Shown: positions 55,791 to 64,000 of the stretch, in pieces
How positions within the stretch are numbered: position 1 is the first letter of the stretch
Layout: each line of letters begins with the position of its first letter
Assembly (NCBI RefSeq): GCF_036898825.1
Contig: NZ_JARUND010000001.1
Coordinates: forward strand, 4,898,001 to 4,962,000
Length of the DNA stretch: 64,000 nt
Source of the DNA: Streptomyces sp. B21-083
GTDB taxonomy: Bacteria; Actinomycetota; Actinomycetes; Streptomycetales; Streptomycetaceae
Direction: 5' to 3'
Position numbers and translations under genes: made by a program
The notes under the pieces: model-generated
The model's input: the letters and a program-made list of their open reading frames with translations, nothing else
Told to the model about the DNA's origin: nothing
Database searches by the model: none

Positions 55791-55818
55791 AGGGCCGCAC
55801 CCCGGAGGATGCGGCCCT
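55791..55818 (-). terminator. Hairpin terminator of the rpsF-ssb-rpsR-rplI operon
   Basis: A 9-bp stem AGGGCCGCA/TGCGGCCCT with a 10-base loop lies 27 bp past the rplI stop. Confidence 0.65.
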
Positions 55819-55844
55819 ACAAACTGCTTCAACGAACGCAACGC

Positions 55845-56291
55845 CTAGGCTGCGACGACCTCGATGTTGACCTTGGCGGCAACCTCGGGGTGCAGACGCA
55901 CGGACGTCTCGTGAGCGCCGAGGGTCTTGATCGGCGAGCCCAGCTCGATGCGGCGCTTGTCGACCTCGGGGCCACCGGAAGCCTTGATCGCCGTGGCGAT
56001 GTCGGCCGGGGTGACGGAACCGAAGAGACGACCGGCGTCGCCGGAGCGAACGGCCAGACGAACCTTGACGCCTTCGAGGCGGGCCTTGATGTCGTTGGCC
56101 TGCTCGATGGTCTGGATCTCGTGGATCTTGCGAGCGCGACGAATCTGCTCGACGTCCTTCTCGCCGCCCTTGGTCCAGCGGATCGCGAAGTTCCGCGGGA
56201 TCAGGTAGTTGCGAGCGTAGCCGTCCTTGACGTCGACTACGTCGCCCGCGGCACCGAGGCCGGAGACCTCGTGGGTGAGGATGATCTTCAT
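55845..56291 (-). CDS. rplI: Ribosomal protein L9
   Basis: The 148-residue protein begins [30 protein letters not shown], the L9 signature. A central helix and a C-terminal RNA-binding domain follow. It binds 23S rRNA at the L1 stalk. It is the last gene of rpsF-ssb-rpsR-rplI, 18 bp after rpsR, and ends at a clear hairpin. Confidence 0.97.
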   Translation of the reverse strand: MKIILTHEVSGLGAAGDVVDVKDGYARNYLIPRNFAIRWTKGGEKDVEQIRRARKIHEIQTIEQANDIKARLEGVKVRLAVRSGDAGRLFGSVTPADIATAIKASGGPEVDKRRIELGSPIKTLGAHETSVRLHPEVAAKVNIEVVAA

Positions 56292-56309
56292 TTGTCGGTC
56301 ACCCTTCCC

Positions 56310-56546
56310 TTATCGCGCGGTGGACGTGTAGGGCAGCAGCGCCATCTCACGGCTGTTCTTGACAGCCGTGGCGACGTCACGCTGGTGCTGCGTGCAGTTG
56401 CCGGTCACGCGGCGGGCACGGATCTTGCCGCGGTCGGAAATGAACTTCCGCAGCATGTTCGTGTCCTTGTAGTCCACGTACTGGACCTTGTCCTTACAGA
56501 AAGCGCAGACCTTCTTCTTAGGCTTGCGCACAGGCGGCTTCGCCAT
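56310..56546 (-). CDS. rpsR: Ribosomal protein S18, zinc-binding type
   Basis: The 78-residue protein binds S6 and 16S rRNA in the small subunit. It has CAFC near residue 14 and a later Cys (GNCTQHQ), so it is the zinc-ribbon (C+) form. Streptomyces usually has a second, cysteine-free S18 made under zinc starvation. The C+ form next to ssb is the usual one. It lies 58 bp after ssb in the same operon. Confidence 0.97.
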   Translation of the reverse strand: MAKPPVRKPKKKVCAFCKDKVQYVDYKDTNMLRKFISDRGKIRARRVTGNCTQHQRDVATAVKNSREMALLPYTSTAR

Positions 56547-56604
56547 GGTGTTTCTCCTGTGTGATCAAGAAGTGTGGGTACGGCCCACCCCTCGGCCCGA
56601 AGGC

Positions 56605-57210
56605 CTAGAAGGGGGGCTCGTCCGAGTAGCCGCCGCCGCTGCCGCCGCTGTTGCCGCCGGAGTTTCCACCCCAGCCGCCACCACCACCGCCACCCTGGTT
56701 GCCACCGGCAGGAGCGCCGGTCGCCCAGGGGTCGTCGGCCGGAGCGCCGCCGCCCTGCGGAGCGCCGCCGGAGTTTCCACCCCAGCCACCGCCCTGCTGG
56801 CCGCCGCCGCCACCGCCGCCGCTGTAACCGCCCTGGCCACCTCGGCCTGCGGCCTTGGTGACCTTGGCGGTGGCGCTGCGCAGGCTGGCGCCGACCTCAT
56901 CGACGTCCAGCTCGTAGACCGTGCGCTTCTCGCCCTGTGTGGTCTCGTAGGACCGCTGCTTCAGCCGGCCCTGCACGATGACGCGCATGCCTCGCTGGAG
57001 CGACTCGGCCACGTTCTCCGCCGCCTGACGCCAGACCGAGCAGGTCAGGAACAGGCTCTCGCCGTCCTTCCACTCGTTCGTCTGACGGTCGAACGTGCGG
57101 GGGGTGGACGCGACACGGAACTTCGCGACCGCCGCACCCGAGGGGGTGAAGCGCAGCTCGGGGTCGTCGACAAGATTGCCGACGACCGTGATGACGGTCT
57201 CGCCTGCCAT
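56605..57210 (-). CDS. ssb: Single-stranded DNA-binding protein
   Basis: The 201-residue protein has an OB-fold at residues 1-115 ([15 protein letters not shown] at the start), a long Gly/Gln/Asn-rich linker, and the acidic tip DEPPF that recruits replication proteins. It coats single-stranded DNA at forks. The linker is very glycine-rich, as in other streptomycetes. It sits between rpsF and rpsR, the usual bacterial order. Confidence 0.97.
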   Translation of the reverse strand: MAGETVITVVGNLVDDPELRFTPSGAAVAKFRVASTPRTFDRQTNEWKDGESLFLTCSVWRQAAENVAESLQRGMRVIVQGRLKQRSYETTQGEKRTVYELDVDEVGASLRSATAKVTKAAGRGGQGGYSGGGGGGGQQGGGWGGNSGGAPQGGGAPADDPWATGAPAGGNQGGGGGGGWGGNSGGNSGGSGGGYSDEPPF

Positions 57211-57290
57211 AGGGGAACCTCTCGGCGGGTTTGCTGCTGGCTGCTTTTGGTGCTGCTACTCGGAATCCCGAGATCGACCGAGCGGGAGGC

Positions 57291-57581
57291 TCAGTGGGTC
57301 TCGGGGCGGAGGACCTTGGTCCGGAGGACCGACTCGTTCAGGTTCATCTGGCGGTCGAGCTCCTTGACGACCGCAGGCTCGGCCTGCAGGTCGATGACCG
57401 AGTAGATGCCCTCGGGCTTCTTCTTGATCTCGTACGAGAGACGACGACGGCCCCAGGTGTCGACCTTCTCGACCTTTCCGTTGCCCTCACGGACGACGGA
57501 GAGGAAGTTCTCGATCAGAGGGGCGACAGCGCGCTCCTCCAGCTCGGGGTCGAGGATGACCATCACTTCGTAGTGACGCAT
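57291..57581 (-). CDS. rpsF: Ribosomal protein S6
   Basis: The 96-residue protein starts [16 protein letters not shown] and is a single ferredoxin-like S6 domain. It pairs with S18 on the 30S platform. It is the first gene of the operon. AAAGGAGGTGGG before the ATG at 57581 is a strong ribosome binding site, so the longer frame to 57614 was rejected. The 262-bp gap to the divergent gene at 57844 should hold its promoter. Confidence 0.96.
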   Translation of the reverse strand: MRHYEVMVILDPELEERAVAPLIENFLSVVREGNGKVEKVDTWGRRRLSYEIKKKPEGIYSVIDLQAEPAVVKELDRQMNLNESVLRTKVLRPETH

Positions 57582-57843
57582 GTGGAACCCACCTCCTTTG
57601 GACTCAGCGGCCACGGTCGTTCCGTGGCAGGAGGGTTGTTATGCGTACGCAACGGTATCGGCGACCACTGACAGCCGGAGGTCCTCGGAAGGATTCTCGC
57701 GACGCCCTGGGCAGACACCGGTGCAGACGCTACAGACTACCCGTACTGCGCTTCCGGTTGAAATCAGACCCCGGTGACCCCCAATCTGTACACATCGGGT
57801 GTGTATGGCGCTACAGTGCGCCGCCTTCCGCAGGAGGTGCCAC

Positions 57844-58158
57844 ATGGCACAGGCATTGCGACCCAACACCGCCGGATCCCTCTTCGCCACCGACGGCAAA
57901 CCCCATCTCCTCCAGGACAGCCTGCTGGCTGTGACCCTGGTGCTCGGGGTGACTGCCTTCGTCACGGCGATGTTCCACAGTCTGCATCTGCTCAGCTCCT
58001 GGACCGGCCTGGTGGGGATCCTCACCGGCGCGTACGGACAGTTCGTCTCGGAGACGACTCGCGAACGCTTCGGCCTGATCCTGGGGCTCGGTGCCGCAGC
58101 GGTCGGCTTCTTCCTCGGCATGGCGCACGGTGGTCTCTTCGGCGGCGTGATCGGCTGA
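57844..58158 (+). CDS. Small membrane protein, function unknown
   Basis: The 104-residue product has a short polar leader (25 residues) and three membrane helices (about 26-46, 50-68 and 78-103). No family with known function is recognised. The ATG at 57844 has GCAGGAGGT right before it, which sets the start. It lies 151 bp upstream of femX in the same direction and could be linked to cell envelope work. Confidence 0.8.
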   Translation: MAQALRPNTAGSLFATDGKPHLLQDSLLAVTLVLGVTAFVTAMFHSLHLLSSWTGLVGILTGAYGQFVSETTRERFGLILGLGAAAVGFFLGMAHGGLFGGVIG

Positions 58159-58309
58159 GCGGGACCACCCCCTGGTGCCCCGGCCGACGCAGGGCCGGGG
58201 CACAGGTGCCGTACGGCCAGTCGAGGCGCTCGCAGGGCGCAGTAGGCTTCGGCGCGAGAGCCGGAGCCCCTGTACCCATGGGGACACACCAGCCCGAGGA
58301 GCGCCCGGA

Positions 58310-59431
58310 ATGAGCCTGACCCTGAGGACGATCAGCCGAGAGCAGCATCTGGCGTACATCCAGAGCCTGCCGTCGGCGAGCCACATGCAGGTTCCTGCCT
58401 GGGCAGACGTCAAGGCGGAGTGGCGCTCCGAGAACCTCGGGTGGTTCGACGACCGGACGGGCGAGATGGTCGGCGCGGGCCTCGTGCTGTACCGCCAGCT
58501 GCCCAAGATCAAGCGGTATCTCGCTTATCTGCCCGAGGGCCCGGTCATCAACTGGTTCGCGCCGAATCTCGACGACTGGATCCAGCCGATGCTGGCGCAC
58601 CTCAAGCAGCAGGGCGCCTTCTCGGTGAAGATGGGCCCGCCGGTGATCATCCGGCGCTGGGAGGCCACGTCCATCAAGGCGGGCATCCAGAGCCCGGACG
58701 TGAAGCGGCTGCGGGACATCGAGGCCGACTTCATCGAGCCGCGCGCCTTCGAGGTCGCCGACAAGCTGCGTCGCATGGGGTGGCAGCAGGGGGAGGACGG
58801 CGGCGCCGGTTTCGGCGACGTACAGCCTCGCTACGTCTACCAGGTACCGCTCGCGAACCGCTCGCTCGAAGAGGTCCACGCGAACTTCAACCAGCTGTGG
58901 CGCCGCAACATCAAGAAGGCCGAGAAGGCCGGCGTCGAGGTCGTCCAGGGCGGCTACAACGAGCTGGAGGAGTGGCAGCGGCTGTACGAGATCACAGCGC
59001 TGCGCGACCACTTCAGGCCCCGCCCGCTGTCGTACTTCCAGCGCATGTGGACGGCCCTCAACACCGAGGACCCCAACCGCATGCGGCTCTACTTCGCCCG
59101 CCACAACGGGGTGAACCTGTCGGCCGCGACGATGCTGATCGTCGGCGGACACGTCTGGTACTCCTACGGCGCCTCGGACAACATCGGCCGTGAGGTCCGG
59201 CCCTCGAACGCCATGCAGTGGCGGATGCTGCGCGACGCCTACGCACTGGGCGCGACCGCCTACGACCTGCGCGGCATCTCCGACTCGCTGGACGAGACGG
59301 ACCATCTCTTCGGTCTGATCCAGTTCAAGGTCGGCACCGGCGGACAGGCCGCCGAGTACCTCGGTGAGTGGGACTTCCCGCTCAACAAGCTGCTTCACAA
59401 GGCGCTCGACATCTACATGTCGCGCCGCTGA
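58310..59431 (+). CDS. femX: FemX-type peptidoglycan bridge aminoacyltransferase
   Basis: This 373-residue FemABX enzyme has two GNAT-like halves separated by a helical arm (around NQLWRRNIKKAEKAGVEV) and a closing half with GGHVWYSYGAS and AYDLRGI. FemX uses glycyl-tRNA to add the first glycine of the interpeptide bridge to lipid II in Streptomyces, whose wall has Gly bridges. The downstream alanine-racemase-like gene follows after 66 bp, which suggests a wall-related operon. Confidence 0.93.
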   Translation: MSLTLRTISREQHLAYIQSLPSASHMQVPAWADVKAEWRSENLGWFDDRTGEMVGAGLVLYRQLPKIKRYLAYLPEGPVINWFAPNLDDWIQPMLAHLKQQGAFSVKMGPPVIIRRWEATSIKAGIQSPDVKRLRDIEADFIEPRAFEVADKLRRMGWQQGEDGGAGFGDVQPRYVYQVPLANRSLEEVHANFNQLWRRNIKKAEKAGVEVVQGGYNELEEWQRLYEITALRDHFRPRPLSYFQRMWTALNTEDPNRMRLYFARHNGVNLSAATMLIVGGHVWYSYGASDNIGREVRPSNAMQWRMLRDAYALGATAYDLRGISDSLDETDHLFGLIQFKVGTGGQAAEYLGEWDFPLNKLLHKALDIYMSRR

Positions 59432-59497
59432 TCCATCGGCATTCCCGTTCACATTCCTGAGGCACCGCAGCCACGAGAAAGGTTCCAGGTCCCGGCC

Positions 59498-60529
59498 ATG
59501 GCGCTCACGCTCTACGTCGACACCGCGCGCTGGCGTGCGCACCACAAGCACGTGTCCGAGCAGTTCCCCGGGCTCGTCCCGGTCTGCAAGGGAAACGGCT
59601 ACGGCTTCGGGCACGAGCGGCTCGCGGAGGAGGCCACTCGGCTGGGCTCCGACATTCTGGCCGTCGGAACGACGTACGAGGCCGCGCGGACCAAGGACTG
59701 GTTCAGCGGCGACCTGCTGGTGCTGACGCCCTTCCGGCGGGGCGAGGAGCCTGTGCCGCTGCCTGACCGCGTCATCCGCTCGGTGTCGTCGGTGGACGGG
59801 GTGCACGGCCTCGTCGGAGCCCGTGTCGTCATCGAGGTCATGTCCTCCATGAAGCGACACGGTGTGACCGAGCGGGAGCTGCCCCAGCTGCACGCCGCCA
59901 TAGAGGACGTGCGCCTCGAAGGCTTCGCGATCCACCTGCCACTGGACCGCACCGACGGCTCGGACGCCGTGGAGGAGGTCATCGGCTGGATGGACCGGCT
60001 GCGCGCCGCCCGGCTGCCCCTGCACACCATGTTCGTCAGTCACCTCAAGGCGGACGACCTCGCGCGACTTCAGCAGCAGTTCCCGCAGACACGTTTCCGC
60101 GCCCGCATCGGCACGCGGCTGTGGCTGGGGGATCACGAGGCCACGGAGTACCGCGGCGCGGTCCTGGACGTCACGCAGGTGGCCAAGGGTGACCGGTTCG
60201 GCTACCGGCAGCAGAAGGCCGCCTCGGACGGCTATCTGGTGGTCGTGGCGGGCGGTACGTCGCACGGGGTGGGCCTGGAGGCCCCCAAGGCCCTGCACGG
60301 CGTCATGCCGCGTGCCAAGGGCGTCGCCCGCGCCGGCCTCGCCACGGTCAACCGGAATCTCGCTCCGTTCGTCTGGGGCGGCAAGCAGCGCTGGTTCGCC
60401 GAGCCGCCGCACATGCAGGTCTCGATCCTCTTCGTGCCGTCGGACGCACCGGAGCCGAAGGTGGGCGAGGAACTGGTGGCCCATCTGCGACACACCACCA
60501 CGCAGTTCGACCGCATCGTCGACCGCTGA
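59498..60529 (+). CDS. Alanine racemase-like PLP protein, shortened
   Basis: The 343-residue protein has the TIM-barrel PLP domain of alanine racemases. Lys31 in VCKGNGYGFG is the PLP lysine. RIGTRLWLGD and the beta-domain residue pattern GGTSHGVGLEAP follow. It is some 30-40 residues shorter than normal racemases, and the C-terminal domain is divergent. It may still be a racemase for alanine or another amino acid, or a PLP-binding relative. Its place after femX suggests a cell wall role. A 53-bp perfect hairpin terminator lies just after it. Confidence 0.85.
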   Translation: MALTLYVDTARWRAHHKHVSEQFPGLVPVCKGNGYGFGHERLAEEATRLGSDILAVGTTYEAARTKDWFSGDLLVLTPFRRGEEPVPLPDRVIRSVSSVDGVHGLVGARVVIEVMSSMKRHGVTERELPQLHAAIEDVRLEGFAIHLPLDRTDGSDAVEEVIGWMDRLRAARLPLHTMFVSHLKADDLARLQQQFPQTRFRARIGTRLWLGDHEATEYRGAVLDVTQVAKGDRFGYRQQKAASDGYLVVVAGGTSHGVGLEAPKALHGVMPRAKGVARAGLATVNRNLAPFVWGGKQRWFAEPPHMQVSILFVPSDAPEPKVGEELVAHLRHTTTQFDRIVDR

Positions 60530-60540
60530 CCACACTCTGA

Positions 60541-60593
60541 GGGTCGTGCGAAGGGCCGTACACGGAGTCCGTGTACGGCCCTTCGCACGACCC
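60541..60593. terminator. Strong bidirectional terminator
   Basis: A 26-bp perfect stem (GGGTCGTGCGAAGGGCCGTA continuing to CACGGA) and its complement are separated by a single base. It lies between the convergent racemase-like and GT87 genes. Confidence 0.9.
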
Positions 60594-60610
60594 TCTCCAG
60601 CGGTGTTCGC

Positions 60611-62119
60611 TCAGAGCGAACGGTCGTCCTCGTCCCGAAGCTGCCGGCTGCCCCACTCCACCTGCGGCCCGTCGAAGTGCGTGGCGTGCTGCGGTGGATG
60701 AGCCGCAGAGCCGAGTACGAAGACGTCCTCAGCGCCGTCGAGCACGCCTCCTGACGGATCGTCGTCGCCGGCCCGGCGCACCACGTCCCGCTCCGGCATG
60801 AGGACGTCCCGGACGATCACGGCACACAGGTACAGCGTGCCCACCAGGTGGACGCCGATGACGAACTGGTAGCCCTCGGTGGGCAGGCCCTTGTGGGCGT
60901 CACCGCTGGTCGTGTAGGCGAGGTACATCCAGATCCCCAGGAAGTACGCGACCTCGCACGCCTGCCAGATCAGGAAGTCCCGCCATTTCGGGCGGGCCAG
61001 TACGGCGAGGGGGACCAGCCACAGGACGTACTGGGGTGAGTAGACCTTGTTGGTGAGGATGAAGGCCGCGACGATCAGGAAGGCGAGCTGGGCGAAGCGC
61101 GGGCGGCGTGGCGCGGTCAGCGTGAGTCCCGCGATGCCGACGGCCGAGGCCAGCATCAGCAGCGTCGCGAAGGTGTTGACGGTCTCCGTGGTGAATGGGT
61201 AGTCGAAACGCTGGGAGATGATCAGCCAGAAGGAGCCGAAGTCGACACCCCGCTCCTGGCTGAACGTGTAGAACTTCGACCAGCCGTCGAAGGCGAAGTA
61301 CATCACCGGAACATTCACGGCGGCCCAGGCCAGGACGGCGCCCCCCAGAGCCGTTCCGAACGGCCGCCACTTGCCGGCGCGCCAGCACAGCACGAACAGG
61401 GGGCCCAGCAGCAGCACGGGATAGAGCTTGGCGGCCGTGGCGAGGCCCAGGAGAACCCCGAAGGCAAGGGCCCTTCCCCGGGACCACATCAGCATCGCCG
61501 CGGCCGTCAGAGCGACCGCCAGCAGGTCCCAGTTGATGGTGGCGGTCAGCGCGGCGGCAGGCGCCAGCGCGACCAGCAGACCGTCCCAGGGGCGCCGCGC
61601 GTGCGTACGTGACACGCAGACGACGATGATCGCCGCGCACACCATCAGCATTCCGGCGTTGACGAACCAGTACCACTGCTCCTGGTGCTGGATGGTTCCG
61701 CTGCTGGGCGTGAGCCAGGCGGCCACCTCCATGAACACGCCGGTCAGCACCGGGTATTCGAGGTACTGCATGTCGCCGTCGAACTTGTCGAAGTACGGCA
61801 CCAGTCCGTCGGCGAATCCACGGCCCTGGTAGAGGTGCGGAATGTCCGAGTAGCAGGCGTGCGTGTACTGCGTGCTGGCCCCGAAGAACCAGCCGCCGTT
61901 GTAGCAGGGCGCCTTCTGGACCAGGCCGAGGGCGAACATGCCGATCGCCACGAGCGCGACCACCCGTACCGGGGTCCACCAGGACGTCCCCAGCAGGGCA
62001 CGCCGTCCGATGGGGCCGCCGATCAGCTCACTGCCGGCCACGGCGATCTCGTCGTCCCTGGTCGGCCGTACCGGATCCGGCTCGCGCACGCTCGCTTGCG
62101 TCGTCTCTGCACTGGACAT
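60611..62119 (-). CDS. GT87-family polyprenyl-phosphate-dependent glycosyltransferase
   Basis: The 502-residue integral membrane protein has about eleven helices. An early external loop ends in GDMQYLEYPVLTGVFM, and AAKLYPVLLLGPLF lies in the middle. These patterns fit GT87 enzymes, which use lipid-linked mannose or arabinose outside the membrane. In Streptomyces they build phosphatidylinositol mannosides or glycosylate exported proteins. The start MSSAETTQ was preferred over the upstream frame to 62191. It is downstream of a penicillin-binding protein gene and separated from it by a hairpin. Confidence 0.88.
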   Translation of the reverse strand: MSSAETTQASVREPDPVRPTRDDEIAVAGSELIGGPIGRRALLGTSWWTPVRVVALVAIGMFALGLVQKAPCYNGGWFFGASTQYTHACYSDIPHLYQGRGFADGLVPYFDKFDGDMQYLEYPVLTGVFMEVAAWLTPSSGTIQHQEQWYWFVNAGMLMVCAAIIVVCVSRTHARRPWDGLLVALAPAAALTATINWDLLAVALTAAAMLMWSRGRALAFGVLLGLATAAKLYPVLLLGPLFVLCWRAGKWRPFGTALGGAVLAWAAVNVPVMYFAFDGWSKFYTFSQERGVDFGSFWLIISQRFDYPFTTETVNTFATLLMLASAVGIAGLTLTAPRRPRFAQLAFLIVAAFILTNKVYSPQYVLWLVPLAVLARPKWRDFLIWQACEVAYFLGIWMYLAYTTSGDAHKGLPTEGYQFVIGVHLVGTLYLCAVIVRDVLMPERDVVRRAGDDDPSGGVLDGAEDVFVLGSAAHPPQHATHFDGPQVEWGSRQLRDEDDRSL

Positions 62120-62157
62120 GGGCCACATCCTGCCGTACGTGCCTAGGAATACGCCGA

Positions 62158-62188
62158 GGGCCGCCGCACCTGGTCGGTGCGACGGCCC
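62158..62188 (-). terminator. Hairpin terminator after the penicillin-binding protein gene
   Basis: GGGCCGCCGCACC and GGTGCGACGGCCC pair as a 13-bp stem with one G-T wobble-type mismatch and a short loop. It lies 85 bp past the PBP stop and upstream of the GT87 gene. Confidence 0.6.
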
Positions 62189-62191
62189 CAT

Positions 62192-62205
62192 GTTTCACGT
62201 GCAAC
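62192..62205. promoter_or_regulatory. parS-like palindrome with one mismatch
   Basis: GTTTCACGTGCAAC differs by one base from parS and lies 18 bp before a perfect parS site (62224-62237). Confidence 0.6.
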
Positions 62206-62223
62206 AGCGTGAATCGGATCGGT

Positions 62224-62237
62224 GTTTCACGTGAAAC
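62224..62237. promoter_or_regulatory. parS centromere site
   Basis: Perfect GTTTCACGTGAAAC in the gap between the GT87 and PBP genes. Confidence 0.92.
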
Positions 62238-62272
62238 AACCGCGCCGGGCGCTGATTCGGCCAACCAGTCCG

Positions 62273-64000
62273 TCAGCCGAAGATTCCTCCGTTGCCGTTG
62301 CCGTTGCCGTTGCCATTCGTGTTGCCGTTAGTCTCTCCGTCGCTCTCCGTGGGAGATGGACTGGATGTCACTCCGCCGTCGGTAGCGCCTCCGTTCGTGC
62401 CTCCTGTGTCGGTCCCCCCGGTGTCCGCGCACGTGGGATCGAAGGGGTTGCAGGATTCACTCGGTGAGGGTGAGGGAGAGGGCTCGACCTCCTCGTCGGA
62501 GGGCGACGGGCTCGGTGACGGGGTGACTTCCTCCGACTCGGTGACGTCGGGCGTCGGGCTCGGCAGCGGGTCCTCGTCGACGACCTCGCCGTAGGGCTCT
62601 GGAGTCGGGAAGTCCACCACCGGAGCGCCCTTCAGCGCCTGTTCCATGTAGTCGTGCCAGATCTCGGCCGGGAACGAGGCACCGTGGATCTTCTCCTGGC
62701 CACCCGTGCCGTACATCTCCAGGAACTGGCGGTTCTTCTGGGTCTCGTCGTCGTTCATCCGGAACATGCTGATCGCGGTGGACAGCTGCGGGGTGTACCC
62801 GATGAACCAGGCCGACTTGTTCCCGTCGGTGGTACCGGTCTTACCGGCCACCTCCCGGCCGGGGAGCTGGGCCGCCGTACCTGTTCCGTCGTCGACCACG
62901 GTCTTGAGGACATCGGTGACGTTGTCGGCGACCTGCTCGGTGAACATCTGCTTGGGCTTGGCGATCTTCTCGTGATCGAAGACGACGCCGTCCTTGCTGT
63001 TGACCTTCTCGACCGAGTACGGATTGTTCTGCTTGCCGCTCGCCGCGAAGGTCGCGTACGCACCGGCCATGCGGATCGCGCTGGGGTCGGACGTACCGAT
63101 CGAGAACGACGGGAAGTCGGCACTGGCCAGACTGCTGTCGAGGATGCCCGCGTCGGTCGCGGACTCCCGGACCTTGTCCAGGCCGACATCCATACCGAGC
63201 TGGACGTAGGCGGAGTTGGAGGAGACCCTCATCGCCTCACGCAGGTCGATGCGGTAGCTGGGCGGGTTGTACGACTCGTCGCCGTCGTTGCGCTGCAGCC
63301 ACTCCTTGTCGTCCTTGTCCTTCCAGATCGTGTTGTCGTAGTTCTCGATCTTCAGCTTGTTCTTGCCGCTGTAGATACTGTCCGGAGAGACCTGGGTCCG
63401 TTCGTCCTGGGCCTGCTCCGCCTTCAGGTCCGGATCCCGCACACCCCACTTCATCGCGGCGGCGAGTACGAACGCCTTGAACGTCGAACCCACCTGGGCG
63501 CCCGTCGTGTCGGCGTTGTTGGTGAAGTGCTTGGTCGCGTCCTCACCGCCGTAGATGGCCTTGATCGCGCCTGACGTCGGGTCCACGGAAGCGCCACCGA
63601 ACTGGACGTACTTGTCCGTCTTCGGCCGCTCTTTCTCGTTGATGTTCGCCTTCTGGACGTTCTTGACCGCCTTCTCCAACGCCTGGACCTTCTTCTTGTC
63701 GAAGGTCGTGTAGATCGAGTAGCCGCCCCGCTGCAGTTGCTCGGCGGTGATCCCGGTCTTGTCGGTGTTGTTGATCAGGTAGCCCTTGGCAAGGTCGACG
63801 AGGTAACCGACCTGGCCGCCCAGCGCGGTGTTGGAACGCGGGTTCTGGATCGTCGGGAAGGTCGTGATCTTGGCACGGTCGACCGCGGTCATGCGGCCGT
63901 CCTTGACCTCCTCGTCGAGGATCCACTTCCACCGCTCCACGGCCCGCTTGGTGTTCTTTTCCTGGGTGGCGTTCACGGAGTCGACAGCCACGTTGCCGGC
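62273..64000 (-). CDS. Bifunctional (class A) penicillin-binding protein, 5' end outside the window
   Basis: The last 575 or so residues are present; the window cuts the start. The transpeptidase domain shows STFK (catalytic Ser), SSN and KTGT, the three active-site motifs. The upstream part (GGYSIYTTFD) is the linker after a glycosyltransferase domain, so this is a class A PBP. The tail is unusual: acidic Ser-Pro repeats (SPSPSPSDEE), then TGGT and NGNG repeats, ending GNGGIFG. It builds and cross-links peptidoglycan on the outer membrane face. Confidence 0.93.
   Translation of the reverse strand, partial: AGNVAVDSVNATQEKNTKRAVERWKWILDEEVKDGRMTAVDRAKITTFPTIQNPRSNTALGGQVGYLVDLAKGYLINNTDKTGITAEQLQRGGYSIYTTFDKKKVQALEKAVKNVQKANINEKERPKTDKYVQFGGASVDPTSGAIKAIYGGEDATKHFTNNADTTGAQVGSTFKAFVLAAAMKWGVRDPDLKAEQAQDERTQVSPDSIYSGKNKLKIENYDNTIWKDKDDKEWLQRNDGDESYNPPSYRIDLREAMRVSSNSAYVQLGMDVGLDKVRESATDAGILDSSLASADFPSFSIGTSDPSAIRMAGAYATFAASGKQNNPYSVEKVNSKDGVVFDHEKIAKPKQMFTEQVADNVTDVLKTVVDDGTGTAAQLPGREVAGKTGTTDGNKSAWFIGYTPQLSTAISMFRMNDDETQKNRQFLEMYGTGGQEKIHGASFPAEIWHDYMEQALKGAPVVDFPTPEPYGEVVDEDPLPSPTPDVTESEEVTPSPSPSPSDEEVEPSPSPSPSESCNPFDPTCADTGGTDTGGTNGGATDGGVTSSPSPTESDGETNGNTNGNGNGNGNGGIFG

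Noticed and set aside
58022..60535. An 837-codon open frame on the minus strand opposite femX and the racemase-like gene
   Set aside because: The sense-strand genes are certain, and the antisense product shows no motif, ribosome binding site or family pattern.

Overview
The window reads as a high-GC actinobacterial chromosome segment, almost certainly Streptomyces. Evidence: GC-rich third positions throughout, many GTG starts, GTGA/ATGA start-stop overlaps, SsgA/SsgR (a streptomycete sporulation pair), a DyP peroxidase with copper chaperones, a fused CydD-CydC transporter, FemX, and the rpsF-ssb-rpsR-rplI cluster beside dnaB. Nine perfect copies of the palindrome GTTTCACGTGAAAC (the Streptomyces parS site) and several groups of DnaA-box-like nonamers indicate that the segment lies in the core of the linear chromosome, close to oriC. 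No tRNA, rRNA, CRISPR array or transposase gene was found.

Layout. 1-5.5 kb: a rightward copper operon (YcnI-like protein, Sco, PCuAC chaperone, CopC-CopD, DtpA). 5.6-9.2 kb: pheA, a DnaA-box-rich gap, serS and a HAD phosphatase. 9.5-13.4 kb: a leftward operon of two ABC transporters plus a small protein. 13.6-17.4 kb: an M24-type peptidase, an EphD-like hydrolase-SDR fusion, KptA and a hypothetical protein. 17.5-21.0 kb: a flavin oxidoreductase gene cut in two by about 2.55 kb of DNA that carries an intact inverted homologue of the same gene, an ECF sigma factor and a PASTA-like membrane protein. 21.1-24.6 kb: HAD phosphatase, M23 peptidase, GAF sensor kinase. 24.6-30.9 kb: cydA-cydB-cydDC behind a perfect Rex operator. 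31.2-36.5 kb: hisC, a LacI regulator, a phosphoesterase and a membrane protein. 36.7-38.7 kb: thiC under a TPP riboswitch whose P3 arm holds two parS-like palindromes. 38.7-45.3 kb: YibE/F protein, ssgA, ssgR, small membrane proteins, a cupin protein, ptpA and cystathionine gamma-lyase. 45.3-50.9 kb: a NUDIX hydrolase, a globin-reductase and two GNAT enzymes, interspersed with decayed LysR, MFS and MarR genes. 50.9-64 kb: serine hydrolase, dnaB, MATE exporter, rplI-rpsR-ssb-rpsF, a small membrane protein, FemX, an alanine-racemase-like protein, a GT87 glycosyltransferase and a penicillin-binding protein cut by the window edge.

How it works together. Three themes recur. The first is respiration and metals: copper delivery to exported oxidases, redox-controlled cytochrome bd, and a globin-reductase. 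The second is chromosome maintenance: parS sites, DnaA boxes, dnaB and ssb. The third is cell wall and sporulation: FemX, PBP, M23, SsgA. The main surprises are parS or parS-like palindromes embedded in other functional elements (a CDS, likely terminators, a riboswitch arm), the self-complementing insertion in the oxidoreductase gene, and three regulator or transporter genes that survive only as deletion remnants.
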